Assembly: GCF_049801095.1 (NCBI RefSeq)
Contig: NZ_JBNAGH010000001.1
Coordinates: 496,001 to 560,000, forward strand
DNA from: Dinoroseobacter sp049801095
Lineage (GTDB): Bacteria; Pseudomonadota; Alphaproteobacteria; Rhodobacterales; Rhodobacteraceae
Reading direction: 5' to 3'
Length of the DNA: 64,000 bases
The translations under genes were made by a program, and so were the position numbers. Below the pieces are notes generated by a model. The model did not search any database. It was not told the DNA's origin and saw only the letters and a program-made list of their open reading frames with translations. Of this stretch, positions 42,858 through 51,270 are shown in pieces (position 1 is the first letter of the stretch; every line of letters begins with the position of its first letter).

Positions 42858-43631
42858 ATGGATGCGATCTTCAAAGCGCTCAATGACCCGACGCGTCGCG
42901 CCCTTCTGGACAGCCTGCGCCAGAAGGACGGACAGTCCCTGCAAGAGCTCGAAGAGACAGCCGAGATGACGCGCTTTGGCGTGATGAAACATCTCAAACT
43001 GCTCGAAGAGGCCGGCCTCGTGGTGCCGGTGAAAAAAGGCCGGTTCAAATATCACTATTTGAACGCGGTGCCCCTGCAGGAGGTCATTGACCGGTGGATC
43101 GATCCGTTTCTCGCCAAGCCCGCCGCTCGCGGCGTGTTGAATTTGAAAGCACAACTTGAAGGAACCGCCCCGATGACGACCCCCGAGACCAAACCTGACT
43201 TTATCAGCCAAACCTTTATCCGTTGCACCCGGGATGCGCTCTGGTCCGCCCTGACTGAGGCCGATCAGGTCGGCAATTATCATTTCCTCGCCGAGACCGC
43301 CCATGGCGATATGACCGCCAAGGGCGAGGCCATGGTGTTCGAAGTCCAGCCCGGCGTACCCATGGTCCGCACCGAGGTGATCGCCATCGACCCCAAGAGC
43401 CGGATCGAGGCGACGTTTGAGCCCTCCTGGGCCGGCCCGGATATGGCCCCCTCGCGCTGCATCTACCTGGTGGATGACGAGGGCGCGTTCTGCAAGCTGA
43501 CGATCGAGCATTACGGCATTCCCGAGGGACAGGAGGGCATCGCCGATGGCTGGGCGCGCTTTGCCTCGGGCCTCAAGACTTGGCTTGAATCCGGTGAAAC
43601 CGTGCGCTTCGCCCATGCAGGAGAAAACTGA
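42858..43631 (+). CDS. ArsR-type regulator fused to an SRPBCC (AHSA1) domain
   Basis: 257 residues from the ATG at 42858 (MDAIFKALNDPTRRALL), chosen over an upstream start because the ArsR fold starts there. ArsR helix-turn-helix: LQELEETAEMTRFGVMKHLKLL with wing KGRFKYHYL. A linker around 100 leads to an Aha1/START-like domain (FISQTFIRCTRDALWSALTEADQ, AIDPKSRIEATFEPSW, WARFASGLKTWLESG). Other such fusions use the second domain to bind a hydrophobic ligand. The stop overlaps the next gene's start by one base. Confidence 0.88.
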   Translation: MDAIFKALNDPTRRALLDSLRQKDGQSLQELEETAEMTRFGVMKHLKLLEEAGLVVPVKKGRFKYHYLNAVPLQEVIDRWIDPFLAKPAARGVLNLKAQLEGTAPMTTPETKPDFISQTFIRCTRDALWSALTEADQVGNYHFLAETAHGDMTAKGEAMVFEVQPGVPMVRTEVIAIDPKSRIEATFEPSWAGPDMAPSRCIYLVDDEGAFCKLTIEHYGIPEGQEGIADGWARFASGLKTWLESGETVRFAHAGEN

Positions 43632-44044
43632 TGGAGAGCTTTCCCACGGAACTGGGCGTCCTGACCTGCCTGATGATCCTCGCGGCCTCGCTCTGGATTC
43701 CTTACATCGTCGGCGTGAACAAATATGACGTCCCGGGCTCCGAGCCTTTCGTGCGCCCCACCCCTTTGGAGCAATTCCCGGCCTGGGTGCACCGGGCCCA
43801 TCGCGCCCATCTCAACCTCTTGGAACAGGCCCTGCCCTTCGCGGTGCTCGTCCTGCTCCTTGACCGGCTGGACGGGTTCACGGCGCTCACCTTCTGGACC
43901 TGCATCGTGTTTTTCTGGATCCGGATCGCCCATGCGGCAGGGATGATCATGGGCTGGGCGGCGATGCCCCTGCGCCCGCTCCTCTTTCTTGTGGGGTGGG
44001 TCTGCTGCCTGCTCCTCGCCTATGCGGTATTCGCCGCCAGCTGA
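43631..44044 (+). CDS. MAPEG family membrane protein
   Basis: 137 residues, four hydrophobic helices. MAPEG pattern: FPTELGVLTCLMILAASLW, then the hydrophilic RPTPLEQFPAWVHRAHRAHLN and FFWIRIAHAAGMIMG. Membrane-associated proteins in eicosanoid and glutathione metabolism; in bacteria the substrate is generally unknown. TGATG junction with the regulator gene, so the pair is coupled and the ArsR-SRPBCC protein probably controls it. Confidence 0.85.
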   Translation: MESFPTELGVLTCLMILAASLWIPYIVGVNKYDVPGSEPFVRPTPLEQFPAWVHRAHRAHLNLLEQALPFAVLVLLLDRLDGFTALTFWTCIVFFWIRIAHAAGMIMGWAAMPLRPLLFLVGWVCCLLLAYAVFAAS

Positions 44045-44145
44045 CGCAATCGCCCGCGCACCCAACTCGGGGGCGCGGGCAGTTTCTCCTTCCCCTGATC
44101 GCGAGACTGCGCATAGGCTTGGCCAAGCGGTCTTGGGAGGGTCCG

Positions 44146-45387
44146 ATGCATCACGTGACACACGTTCTTCTGAGCGGGGCTTTGGTTCTTTGGACCGGCA
44201 CCGCCCTCGCTCAGGAAAGCACCCAAGCCACGGCAGAGCCTGAGGCAGCGACCGCCGAAGCCGCGCTCCTGACCCAGGCCGAACTTGAGACGCTGATGGC
44301 GCCGGTGGCGCTCTACCCAGACACCCTGCTGATCCAGATCCTCGTGGCGGCGACCTATCCGCTCGACGTGGTCAAAGCGGATCGCTTCGTTCTGACCAAT
44401 GCGGATATGGACCCCGACAGCCTCAAAACCAGTATCGAGGCCGAGGGATGGGATCCGAGCGTCACCGTGCTGGCCACCGCCTTCCCCACGGTTCTGGCGG
44501 ATATGGCCGAGCATGTGGAATGGACCGAAGCCGTCGGCACCGCCATGTTGGCCCAGAGCGAGGACGTCCTCAGCGCGGTGCAGACCCTGCGCGATCAGGC
44601 CATCGAGACCGGCGCCCTGATCAGCGGCGAGGCTCAGGCCGTGACCCAGGATGAGGACGAGAATGTCGTGATCACCCCCACGGATCCCGAAGTGGTCTAT
44701 GTGCCCGAATACGATCCGGACGAGGTTTATGACAACACCTTGGGCGATGCGCTCCTGACTGGTGCGCTGATCTTTGGCACCTTTGCGGTGATCGACGCGA
44801 TCTTCGACGACAATGATGATTGGTACGACTATTGGGGCTGCCGGAATTGCGGCGGCTGGGGCGGTGGGCCGATCATCCACAACCCGGATATCGATATCGA
44901 CATTGATGGCGATGTGAATATCGGCAGCAACAACCGGCCTGATCTGGGCTGGAAGCCCGATGAGGGCCGCAAGAAGGACGCGCAGGACAAGATCACCGCG
45001 CGGCGCGATGCCGGGGGAGGCTCAAAGCTGCCCCTGGACAAGGCCGCGACGCGCCCGACCGGGGCCGATCGGGGCGATGCCTTGCGTGGGCAGCTTTCGG
45101 ATCGCACGGGGGCTGCGGATATCAGCCGCCCGGAGGCCGCCCAGCGCCTACCCCAAGTGGAGCGCCCCTCCTCCCGCCCGGCTGCGGACAAGGCGCAGGC
45201 GATCCGCGATACCTCCGCCCGCCCGGCCACGGCCAAGAAGCCCGCGGTGAAAAAGCCCGCCGCCCAGAAGGTCGCCACCAAGAAACCCACGGCCAAACCC
45301 TCTGCTCTGAAAAAGCGCGCGCCTGCGGGCAAGACCCGCGCTGCGGCGGATCGGGGCAAGGCTGGCAAGCTCAAGGCCCGGAGGTAG
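44146..45387 (+). CDS. DUF3300 protein with histone-like tail
   Basis: 413 residues from the ATG at 44146 with GGGAGG upstream. Signal peptide about 1-23 (MHHVTHVLLSGALVLWTGTALA). DUF3300 core with LMAPVALYPDTLLIQILVAAT, EAEGWDPSVTVLATAFP and PEVVYVPEYDP; after an acidic, aromatic segment with DIDIDIDGDVNIG the protein ends in a Lys/Ala/Pro-rich tail (KKPAVKKPAAQKVATKK style) reminiscent of histone H1. Exported envelope protein; the tail could bind polyanions. Five bases before the DUF2950 gene, as in many proteobacteria. Confidence 0.88.
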   Translation: MHHVTHVLLSGALVLWTGTALAQESTQATAEPEAATAEAALLTQAELETLMAPVALYPDTLLIQILVAATYPLDVVKADRFVLTNADMDPDSLKTSIEAEGWDPSVTVLATAFPTVLADMAEHVEWTEAVGTAMLAQSEDVLSAVQTLRDQAIETGALISGEAQAVTQDEDENVVITPTDPEVVYVPEYDPDEVYDNTLGDALLTGALIFGTFAVIDAIFDDNDDWYDYWGCRNCGGWGGGPIIHNPDIDIDIDGDVNIGSNNRPDLGWKPDEGRKKDAQDKITARRDAGGGSKLPLDKAATRPTGADRGDALRGQLSDRTGAADISRPEAAQRLPQVERPSSRPAADKAQAIRDTSARPATAKKPAVKKPAAQKVATKKPTAKPSALKKRAPAGKTRAAADRGKAGKLKARR

Positions 45388-45391
45388 AGCG

Positions 45392-46291
45392 ATGAAACCC
45401 GTATCCTTTGCTGCCGCCATCGCACTCACCGCCTGCCTCGCCTCTCCGCTCCGCGCGGAGCCGATGTCCTTTCCAACCCCGCAAGATGCGCTCGACGCCT
45501 TCGCGGGTGCGCTGACAACGCCCGGACGCGCAGCGCTGTTGGGTGTCTTTGGCGATGATGCCGCCGAAACCCTGTCCACAGGCGATCCGGTGGAGGACCG
45601 GCTCCACAGGATCGAACTGATCGCGCTGCTGGCCGAGGGCTACCGCATGACCACGGATGCGGAGGGCCGCGTGACCCTGCTCCTCGGGGCGGAAGGCTGG
45701 CCGTTCCCGATCCCCCTGTCCCGCAGCGCCGAGGGCTGGGCCTTCGATCTGGAGGCCGGGCGCGCCGAGATCGCCGCGCGGGAGATCGGGCATAACGAGC
45801 TCGACGTGATCACCCTGCTGGAGGCTTATGTGGATGTGCAATCCGCGTTTCGGCTCACGGACCATGACGGCGATGGCGTGATGGAATTTGCAGGCAGCAT
45901 CATCTCGTCGGAGGCAGCTCGGGACGGGCTCTACTGGCCAGGGGCGGGCAGCCCCCTCGGCCAACGCTTCGCCCGTGCGACGCTCTTTGGTTATAATGAC
46001 GGGGTCGAGGACCATCCGGCGGAGCCTTTGACGGGCTATTACTTCCGCCTGCTGGATGGACAGGGCCCAAGTGCCCCGGGCGGCGAAATGAGCTACCGCA
46101 TCGGCGAGAACATGGTGGCTGGCCATGCCCTGCTCGCGGTTCCGGCGATCTATGGCGAGACCGGAGTGCACAGCTTCCTCGTTGCCGAGAACGGGATCGT
46201 GCTGGAGGCGGATCTCGGCCCCGACACGTTGACGACAGCCGAAGCCATCACGCGCTACGACCCGGGTCCGGACTGGACGCCCGTCGACTGA
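45392..46291 (+). CDS. DUF2950 exported protein
   Basis: 299 residues. Signal peptide about 1-22 (MKPVSFAAAIALTACLASPLRA). DUF2950 features: SFPTPQDALDAFAGAL, then LLLGAEGWPFPIPLSRSAEGWAFD, ELDVITLLEAYVDVQ, and the acidic DHDGDGVMEFA which resembles a calcium-binding loop. Paired with the DUF3300 gene immediately upstream; the two families co-occur widely and probably act together in the envelope. No function is known. Confidence 0.88.
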   Translation: MKPVSFAAAIALTACLASPLRAEPMSFPTPQDALDAFAGALTTPGRAALLGVFGDDAAETLSTGDPVEDRLHRIELIALLAEGYRMTTDAEGRVTLLLGAEGWPFPIPLSRSAEGWAFDLEAGRAEIAAREIGHNELDVITLLEAYVDVQSAFRLTDHDGDGVMEFAGSIISSEAARDGLYWPGAGSPLGQRFARATLFGYNDGVEDHPAEPLTGYYFRLLDGQGPSAPGGEMSYRIGENMVAGHALLAVPAIYGETGVHSFLVAENGIVLEADLGPDTLTTAEAITRYDPGPDWTPVD

Positions 46292-46418
46292 TCGTCGCGG
46301 CCCCTGCCTCAGAGTGCGACGGTGATTGACACCGGCGCGCGCGCAGGTCATGAGACGGCCACACCTATATACCCGCAACCGGGCGTTCCGTGGGCGCCAA
46401 ACTGACGAGGCTGCCGAT

Positions 46419-48371
46419 ATGGCCCAGATCTCTCTCACCTTTCCTGATGGCAATGCGCGTGACTTCGACGCCGGCGTGACCCCTGCTGAGGTCGCGGCGA
46501 GCATCTCGACCTCGCTGGGCAAGAAAGCCATCTCCGCCACCGTGAATGGCGCGCATCACGACCTGCAATGGCCGATCGATGGGGACGCAAGCATCGCGAT
46601 CCACACCCTCAAGGATGCCGAGCAGGCGCTTGAACTGATCCGCCATGACTGCGCCCATATCATGGCCCGCGCGGTGCAGGCGATCTGGCCCGATGTGAAG
46701 GTCACGATCGGCCCCGTGATCGAGCATGGCTTCTACTATGACTTCGACCGTGCCGAGCCCTTCACGCCCGAAGATCTGGGCGCGATCGAGGCCAAGATGA
46801 AAGAGATCATCAATGCCCGCGACCCGGTCCGGACCGAGGTCTGGGACCGGCCGCGCGCGATCGCCCATTACGAGGCGAGCGGCGAACCCTACAAGGTCGA
46901 ACTGATCGAGGCGATCCCCGGCGACGAGCCCCTGCGCATGTATTGGCATGGCGAGTGGCAGGATCTCTGCCGTGGCCCGCATCTGCAGCATACGGGCCAG
47001 GTGCCCGCCGATGGCTTCAAGCTGATGAACGTGGCCGGGGCCTATTGGCGCGGAGACAGCTCCCGCCCGATGCTGCAGCGGATCTATGGCGTGGCCTTCC
47101 AGAACCGCGACGCCCTGAAAAAGCACCTGCATATGCTGGAGGAGGCCGCCAAGCGCGACCACCGCAAGCTGGGCCGCGAGATGGACCTGTTCCACATGCA
47201 GGAAGAGGCGCCCGGGCAGGTGTTCTGGCACCCCAATGGCTGGACCATCTACACCAACCTTCAGGACTACATGCGCCGCCGCCAGCGCGAATATGGCTAT
47301 GTGGAGGTGAACACCCCGCAGGTCGTGGACCGCAAGCTCTGGGAGGCCTCGGGCCACTGGGACAAGTACCAGGAGAACATGTTCATCGTCGAAGTGGACG
47401 AGGACCATGCCCGCGAGAAAGCGATCAACGCGCTGAAGCCCATGAACTGCCCCTGCCATGTGCAGGTCTACAATCAGGGCCTGAAATCCTATCGCGACCT
47501 GCCCCTGCGCATGGCCGAGTTCGGGGCCTGCAACCGGTATGAGCCCTCGGGCGCGCTGCACGGGCTGATGCGGGTGCGCGGCTTCACCCAGGACGACGCC
47601 CATATCTTCTGCACCGAGGATCAGATCCAGGACGAGACCGCGCGCTTCATCCGCATGCTGAGCACGATCTACAAGGATCTCGGCTTCGAGAGCTTCGACA
47701 TCAAGTTCTCTACCCGCCCCGATGTGCGCGCGGGCTCGGATGAGACCTGGGACAAGGCCGAAGCCGCGCTCGAGGCCGCGATCCGTACGGTGACCGATGA
47801 CTTCGAGCTCGATCCGGGCGAAGGCGCGTTCTACGGGCCCAAGCTGGACTTCAAGCTCACGGATGCGATTGGCCGTGAATGGCAGCTCGGCACCTTCCAG
47901 GCGGATTTCGTGCTGCCCGAGCGGCTGGACGCGACCTATGTGGGCGAGGATGGCGGCAAGCACCGTCCCGTTATGCTGCACCGGGCCATCCTCGGCAGTT
48001 TCGAACGCTTCCTCGGGATCCTGATTGAGAACTTCGCGGGTAAGCTGCCCTTCTGGCTGGCGCCCCGTCAGGTGGTCGTCGCCTCGATCATCTCCGATGC
48101 GGATGACTACGTGCAGGAGGTCGTCGCCGCCCTGACCAAGGCCGGGATCCGCGCGGAGGCCGATATCCGGAACGAGAAGATCAACTACAAGGTCCGCGAG
48201 CATAGCGTGGGCAAGGTGCCAGTGATTCTCGCCGTGGGCCGCCGCGAGATGGAAGAACGCACCGTGACCTTGCGGCGTCTGGGCGAGAAGCAGACATCGG
48301 TGGTCGCACTGGACGCGCTTCTGCCGGATCTGGCGGCCGAAGCGACCCCGCCGGACCTCGCCGAGGGGTAA
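46419..48371 (+). CDS. thrS: Threonine-tRNA ligase
   Basis: 650 residues from the ATG at 46419; the upstream extension has no family character. N-terminal TGS domain (ISLTFPDGNARDFDAGVTP), editing domain with HDCAHIMARAVQ and the YYDFDRAEPFTPEDL part, catalytic core with KPMNCPCHVQVYN, LPLRMAEFGACNRYEPSGAL, RGFTQDDAHIFCTEDQI and the anticodon-binding C-terminus (LAPRQVVVASI). Charges tRNA-Thr. A strong terminator follows at 48399, and no T-box is expected in this phylum. Confidence 0.97.
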   Translation: MAQISLTFPDGNARDFDAGVTPAEVAASISTSLGKKAISATVNGAHHDLQWPIDGDASIAIHTLKDAEQALELIRHDCAHIMARAVQAIWPDVKVTIGPVIEHGFYYDFDRAEPFTPEDLGAIEAKMKEIINARDPVRTEVWDRPRAIAHYEASGEPYKVELIEAIPGDEPLRMYWHGEWQDLCRGPHLQHTGQVPADGFKLMNVAGAYWRGDSSRPMLQRIYGVAFQNRDALKKHLHMLEEAAKRDHRKLGREMDLFHMQEEAPGQVFWHPNGWTIYTNLQDYMRRRQREYGYVEVNTPQVVDRKLWEASGHWDKYQENMFIVEVDEDHAREKAINALKPMNCPCHVQVYNQGLKSYRDLPLRMAEFGACNRYEPSGALHGLMRVRGFTQDDAHIFCTEDQIQDETARFIRMLSTIYKDLGFESFDIKFSTRPDVRAGSDETWDKAEAALEAAIRTVTDDFELDPGEGAFYGPKLDFKLTDAIGREWQLGTFQADFVLPERLDATYVGEDGGKHRPVMLHRAILGSFERFLGILIENFAGKLPFWLAPRQVVVASIISDADDYVQEVVAALTKAGIRAEADIRNEKINYKVREHSVGKVPVILAVGRREMEERTVTLRRLGEKQTSVVALDALLPDLAAEATPPDLAEG

Positions 48372-48398
48372 ACCCGCTCACGGAACTGAAATCTGGAG

Positions 48399-48432
48399 AC
48401 GGCGCGAAGGGGGCTTCGCGCCGTTTCTGTTT
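48399..48432 (+). terminator. Rho-independent terminator of thrS
   Basis: An 11-bp perfect stem ACGGCGCGAAG (48399-48409)/CTTCGCGCCGT (48414-48424) with GGGG loop, followed by a T-rich stretch GTTTCTGTTT. It ends the thrS transcript before the bufferin promoter region. Confidence 0.88.
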
Positions 48433-48501
48433 CGCCATGTTTCAGCCGCAACGCAGCATTGCAAAAGACGCTCACGCAAACACGGGGAATTCTCGCACTG
48501 G

Positions 48502-48595
48502 CTCACGGCCGCGTGAGAATACCGCCGCTTTCGGGGGGCGGACTGCAACATTGTTTCCAGCCAAGCACGGGCGCGTGACTCACGTTCCCGTGAGT
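48502..48595 (+). promoter_or_regulatory. Two identical dyads upstream of the bufferin operon
   Basis: CTCACG-GCCG-CGTGAG at 48502-48517 and CTCACG-TTCC-CGTGAG at 48579-48594 (the second is extended by A/T to seven-base arms), centres 77 bp apart. The spacers differ but the arms are identical, the mark of protein-binding sites rather than a repeat. They lie 113-190 bp before the precursor gene and could be operators for a metal-responsive regulator not in the window. Confidence 0.6.
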
Positions 48596-48707
48596 GGCAG
48601 TTGAGAGGCCTCAGGTCTTAAGTTTTTGGTCATCGCAAGCCGCGATACCCGTTACCCCGGACCTAGCCGGAACGGGTGTTGGACAACTCAAAACGAAAGA
48701 GAAACCC

Positions 48708-48995
48708 ATGTCGAAATCCATTACTGCCGTTGCTCTCGCTGGTGCCGTTGCTGCTGCTCTGACCGGTCACGTGACCCCGGCAGAAGCTCAAGCCCAGGAG
48801 AAGTGCTTCGGTGTGTCCCTGGCTGGCGAGAATGACTGCGCCGCAGGCCCCGGCACCACCTGCGCAGGCAGCTCCACCGTCGATTATCAGGGCAATGCAT
48901 GGACCCTGGTGCCCGCAGGAACCTGCGAAACCATGGAAGTCCCCGGCGACCGCATGGGCTCGCTCAAAGCTCTGGATCGCGACCTGCCGGCATAA
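48708..48995 (+). CDS. bufA1: Bufferin-type RiPP precursor (DUF2282, BufA1-like)
   Basis: 95 residues with a signal peptide about 1-28 (ITAVALAGAVAAALTG, ending AEA). The mature peptide has four cysteines in the family pattern: EKCFGV (33), ENDCAAG (44), TTCAGS (52) and GTCETM (73). Bufferins are described periplasmic, ribosomally made peptides whose cysteines are partly converted to thiooxazoles and which bind copper. The gene is followed by the MNIO modifying enzyme, its DUF2063 partner and a DoxX protein. Start is the ATG at 48708. Confidence 0.85.
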   Translation: MSKSITAVALAGAVAAALTGHVTPAEAQAQEKCFGVSLAGENDCAAGPGTTCAGSSTVDYQGNAWTLVPAGTCETMEVPGDRMGSLKALDRDLPA

Positions 48996-49028
48996 GCGCG
49001 CCGCACCGCGCATTCGGGTTCCGCTGGG

Positions 49029-49082
49029 CCCGGATGCGTGCATCCGGGGTGGTACAGGGGGGTCGATCCCCCCTGGGCCACC
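49029..49082 (+). promoter_or_regulatory. Tandem hairpins between precursor and enzyme genes
   Basis: First hairpin CCCGGATG (49029-49036)/CATCCGGG (49041-49048) with CGTG loop; second GGTGG plus CAGGGGGG (49055-49062) pairing with CCCCCCTG (49068-49075) plus CCACC, a long stem with a five-base loop. A pyrimidine-rich CTCCTTTCT follows. In this position they should reduce read-through, raising the yield of precursor over enzyme. Confidence 0.6.
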
Positions 49083-49112
49083 CGCTCCTTTCTACCACGT
49101 CCGGATCTCGCC

Positions 49113-49967
49113 ATGCTCGACCAGTTCTCCCACCGCCCCCTGCCCGCCGCACCCGGCGTCGGCTACAAAGCGCAACACTTCCAGGAGATCATCTCCAACC
49201 CCGCGCCGGTGGAATGGCTCGAGATCCACGCCGAAAACTATATGGGCGCCGGTGGCCGCCCGATCGCCCAGCTCAAGGCCCTCTCCGAGCGCTTCCCGAT
49301 CTCGGTCCATGGCGTGGGCCTGTCAATCGGTGGCGAAGGCGCGCTGGATGCCGATCACCTCGCCCGCCTGAAGCATCTGGTCAGCTGGCTCAATCCCGCC
49401 AGCTTTTCCGAGCATCTGGCCTGGTCCACCCATGACACCCATTTCCTGAACGACCTGCTGCCCGTTCCCTACACCGCCGCGACCCTCGCGCGGGTCTGCG
49501 CCCATATCAACCAAGTGCAGGACACGCTGGGCCGCCAGATGCTGCTTGAGAACCCCTCGACCTATGTGGCCTTCGCCGAGAGCGAGATGTCAGAGATCGA
49601 TTTCCTGACCGAGATCACCCGCCGCACGGGCTGCGGACTGCTGCTCGATGTGAACAACGTCTTTGTCTCCTGCACGAACCAGAACTGGGATCCGATCGCC
49701 TATATCGACGCCTTCCCGGTGGGAGCCGTGGGCGAGATCCATCTCGGCGGCCATGACGAGGACGAAGACGAGCATGGCGCCCCGCTTCTCATCGACAGCC
49801 ACGGCGCCGAGGTCGTGGATCCGGTCTGGTCGCTCTACGCCCACACCCTGTCGAAATCCGGCGCGCGCCCGACCCTGATCGAATGGGACACGGATGTGCC
49901 CGACTGGCCGGTGCTCGCCGCCGAAGCCCAGCGCGCCGCCGACGCCCTCGCCCCGGTGACCCCATGA
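49113..49967 (+). CDS. bufB: MNIO enzyme, DUF692 (BufB-like)
   Basis: 284 residues from the ATG at 49113. TIM-barrel multinuclear non-haem iron oxidase: VGYKAQHFQEI, EWLEIHAENYMG, SVHGVGLSIGG, FSEHLAWS, LLLDVNNVFVSCTNQ and EIHLGGHDEDEDEHG contain the His, Glu and Asp ligands usual for the family (also MbnB and TglH). It should install the modification on the bufferin cysteines. The ATGA overlap with the next gene makes an obligate pair. Confidence 0.9.
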   Translation: MLDQFSHRPLPAAPGVGYKAQHFQEIISNPAPVEWLEIHAENYMGAGGRPIAQLKALSERFPISVHGVGLSIGGEGALDADHLARLKHLVSWLNPASFSEHLAWSTHDTHFLNDLLPVPYTAATLARVCAHINQVQDTLGRQMLLENPSTYVAFAESEMSEIDFLTEITRRTGCGLLLDVNNVFVSCTNQNWDPIAYIDAFPVGAVGEIHLGGHDEDEDEHGAPLLIDSHGAEVVDPVWSLYAHTLSKSGARPTLIEWDTDVPDWPVLAAEAQRAADALAPVTP

Positions 49968-50710
49968 GCCAGACCGCCTTCACCTCGGCCCTTCTGGCCG
50001 CCGACGCGCCGGTGCCTCCAGGCATCGTAGACCCCACGGGGCGCGTCTCGCTCAAGCGTTTCAATGTCTATCGCAACAACGTGGCGAGTTCCCTGACCGA
50101 GGCGCTCGTCACGGGCTTCCCGGTGATCCACAAGCTGGTCGGAGACGCCTTCTTCCGCGCCATGGCCGGTGTGTTCCTGCGGGCCCACCCGCCGCAATCC
50201 CCGGTGCTGAGCGGCTATGGCGAGGCCCTGCCGGAGTTTCTCGACACCTTCCCGCCGGTGGCGCACCTGCCCTATCTCGGCGATGTGGCGCGGCTCGAAC
50301 TGGCGCTCCGCTCCAGCTACCACGCGGCCGATCACACAGCCCTGGCGCCCGAGGCATTTGCAGCAATCCCGCCGGAAACCCTGATGGAGACGCGCTTTGC
50401 CCTCGCGCCAGCCCTGATCCTGCTGCGCGCCTCCCATGCGGCCTTTGACATCTGGCGCGCCAATATGGTGGCCGATGCGCCCAAACCGCGCGCCGAGGCG
50501 CAGGACATCGCGATCACCCGCCCCGGCTTCGACCCCGCGCCGCATCTGTTGCCCGCGGGCGCCTATGCCTTTCTGTCTGCCCTTCAGGCCGGCGCAACCT
50601 TCGGCAATGCCCTTGCCGCAGCCCAGGCCGAAGCCCCAGACTTTGACTTGACCCCAACCCTGTCGCTCGCCTTCGCCGAGCAGCTCTTTGCCGAGGAAGC
50701 CCCATGCTGA
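49964..50710 (+). CDS. bufC: DUF2063 partner protein (BufC-like)
   Basis: 248 residues from the ATG at 49964. N-terminal DUF2063 domain: VSLKRFNVYRNNVASSLTEAL, KLVGDAFFRAMAGVFLRAHPP and HLPYLGDVARLELALRSSY. Family members bind the precursor and present it to the DUF692 enzyme. The start overlaps the enzyme's stop by 4 bp and the end overlaps the DoxX gene by 7 bp, so the four proteins are coordinately made. Confidence 0.87.
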   Translation: MSQTAFTSALLAADAPVPPGIVDPTGRVSLKRFNVYRNNVASSLTEALVTGFPVIHKLVGDAFFRAMAGVFLRAHPPQSPVLSGYGEALPEFLDTFPPVAHLPYLGDVARLELALRSSYHAADHTALAPEAFAAIPPETLMETRFALAPALILLRASHAAFDIWRANMVADAPKPRAEAQDIAITRPGFDPAPHLLPAGAYAFLSALQAGATFGNALAAAQAEAPDFDLTPTLSLAFAEQLFAEEAPC

Positions 50711-51270
50711 CCGCCTATACCCGACTGACCGAAATCCTCGAAAGCATCAGCCACTGGCTCACCCCGACGCTTGCGCGACTGATCTTTGCCGCGGTGCTCT
50801 TCGTCTATTACTGGAACTCCGCCACCACCAAGCTGGGCGACGGGATCTTCGGTTTCCTCTTCCCTTCGAGTGGCGCCTATATCCAGATCTTTCCGAAAAC
50901 CGTCGAGGCGCTCGGCTATGACACCTCGCAACTGGGCTTTTTCCACTGGGCCGTCACCGTGGCGGGCACCTGGGCGGAGTTCATCCTGCCGGTGGCCATC
51001 GTGATCGGGCTCTTCACCCGCTTCGCGTCGCTCGCGATGATCGGCTTCGTCGTCGTACAGAGCTGGGTGGATGTGCACGGGCACAACCTCGGAGCAAATG
51101 ATATCGGCGCCTTCTTTGACGGCAATCCCTCGTCGCTGATCCTTGACCAGCGCGCCTTCTGGATCTTCATCCTCGGCTATCTGGTGCTGCGCGGGGCTGG
51201 TCCGATCTCGGTCGACGCGATCCTGCGTCAGAGCAGCCGCGCCTTCACCGCCTCGCCCCAGCCGAGATAA
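50704..51270 (+). CDS. DoxX-family membrane protein of the bufferin operon
   Basis: 188 residues with four hydrophobic helices (LARLIFAAVLFVYYWNSA, FFHWAVTVAGTWAEFILPV, LAMIGFVVVQSWVDVHGHN and FWIFILGYLVLRGAG). DoxX-like proteins are quinone-interacting or redox membrane subunits; in bufferin operons they are the usual last gene, role unknown. Converges on the ArsC-like gene with 43 bp of overlap. Confidence 0.86.
   Translation: MLTAYTRLTEILESISHWLTPTLARLIFAAVLFVYYWNSATTKLGDGIFGFLFPSSGAYIQIFPKTVEALGYDTSQLGFFHWAVTVAGTWAEFILPVAIVIGLFTRFASLAMIGFVVVQSWVDVHGHNLGANDIGAFFDGNPSSLILDQRAFWIFILGYLVLRGAGPISVDAILRQSSRAFTASPQPR

Noticed and set aside
49048..49082. tRNA-like T-arm at the second bufferin hairpin
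   Set aside because: The loop resembles a T loop by chance; no acceptor, D or anticodon arm exists.
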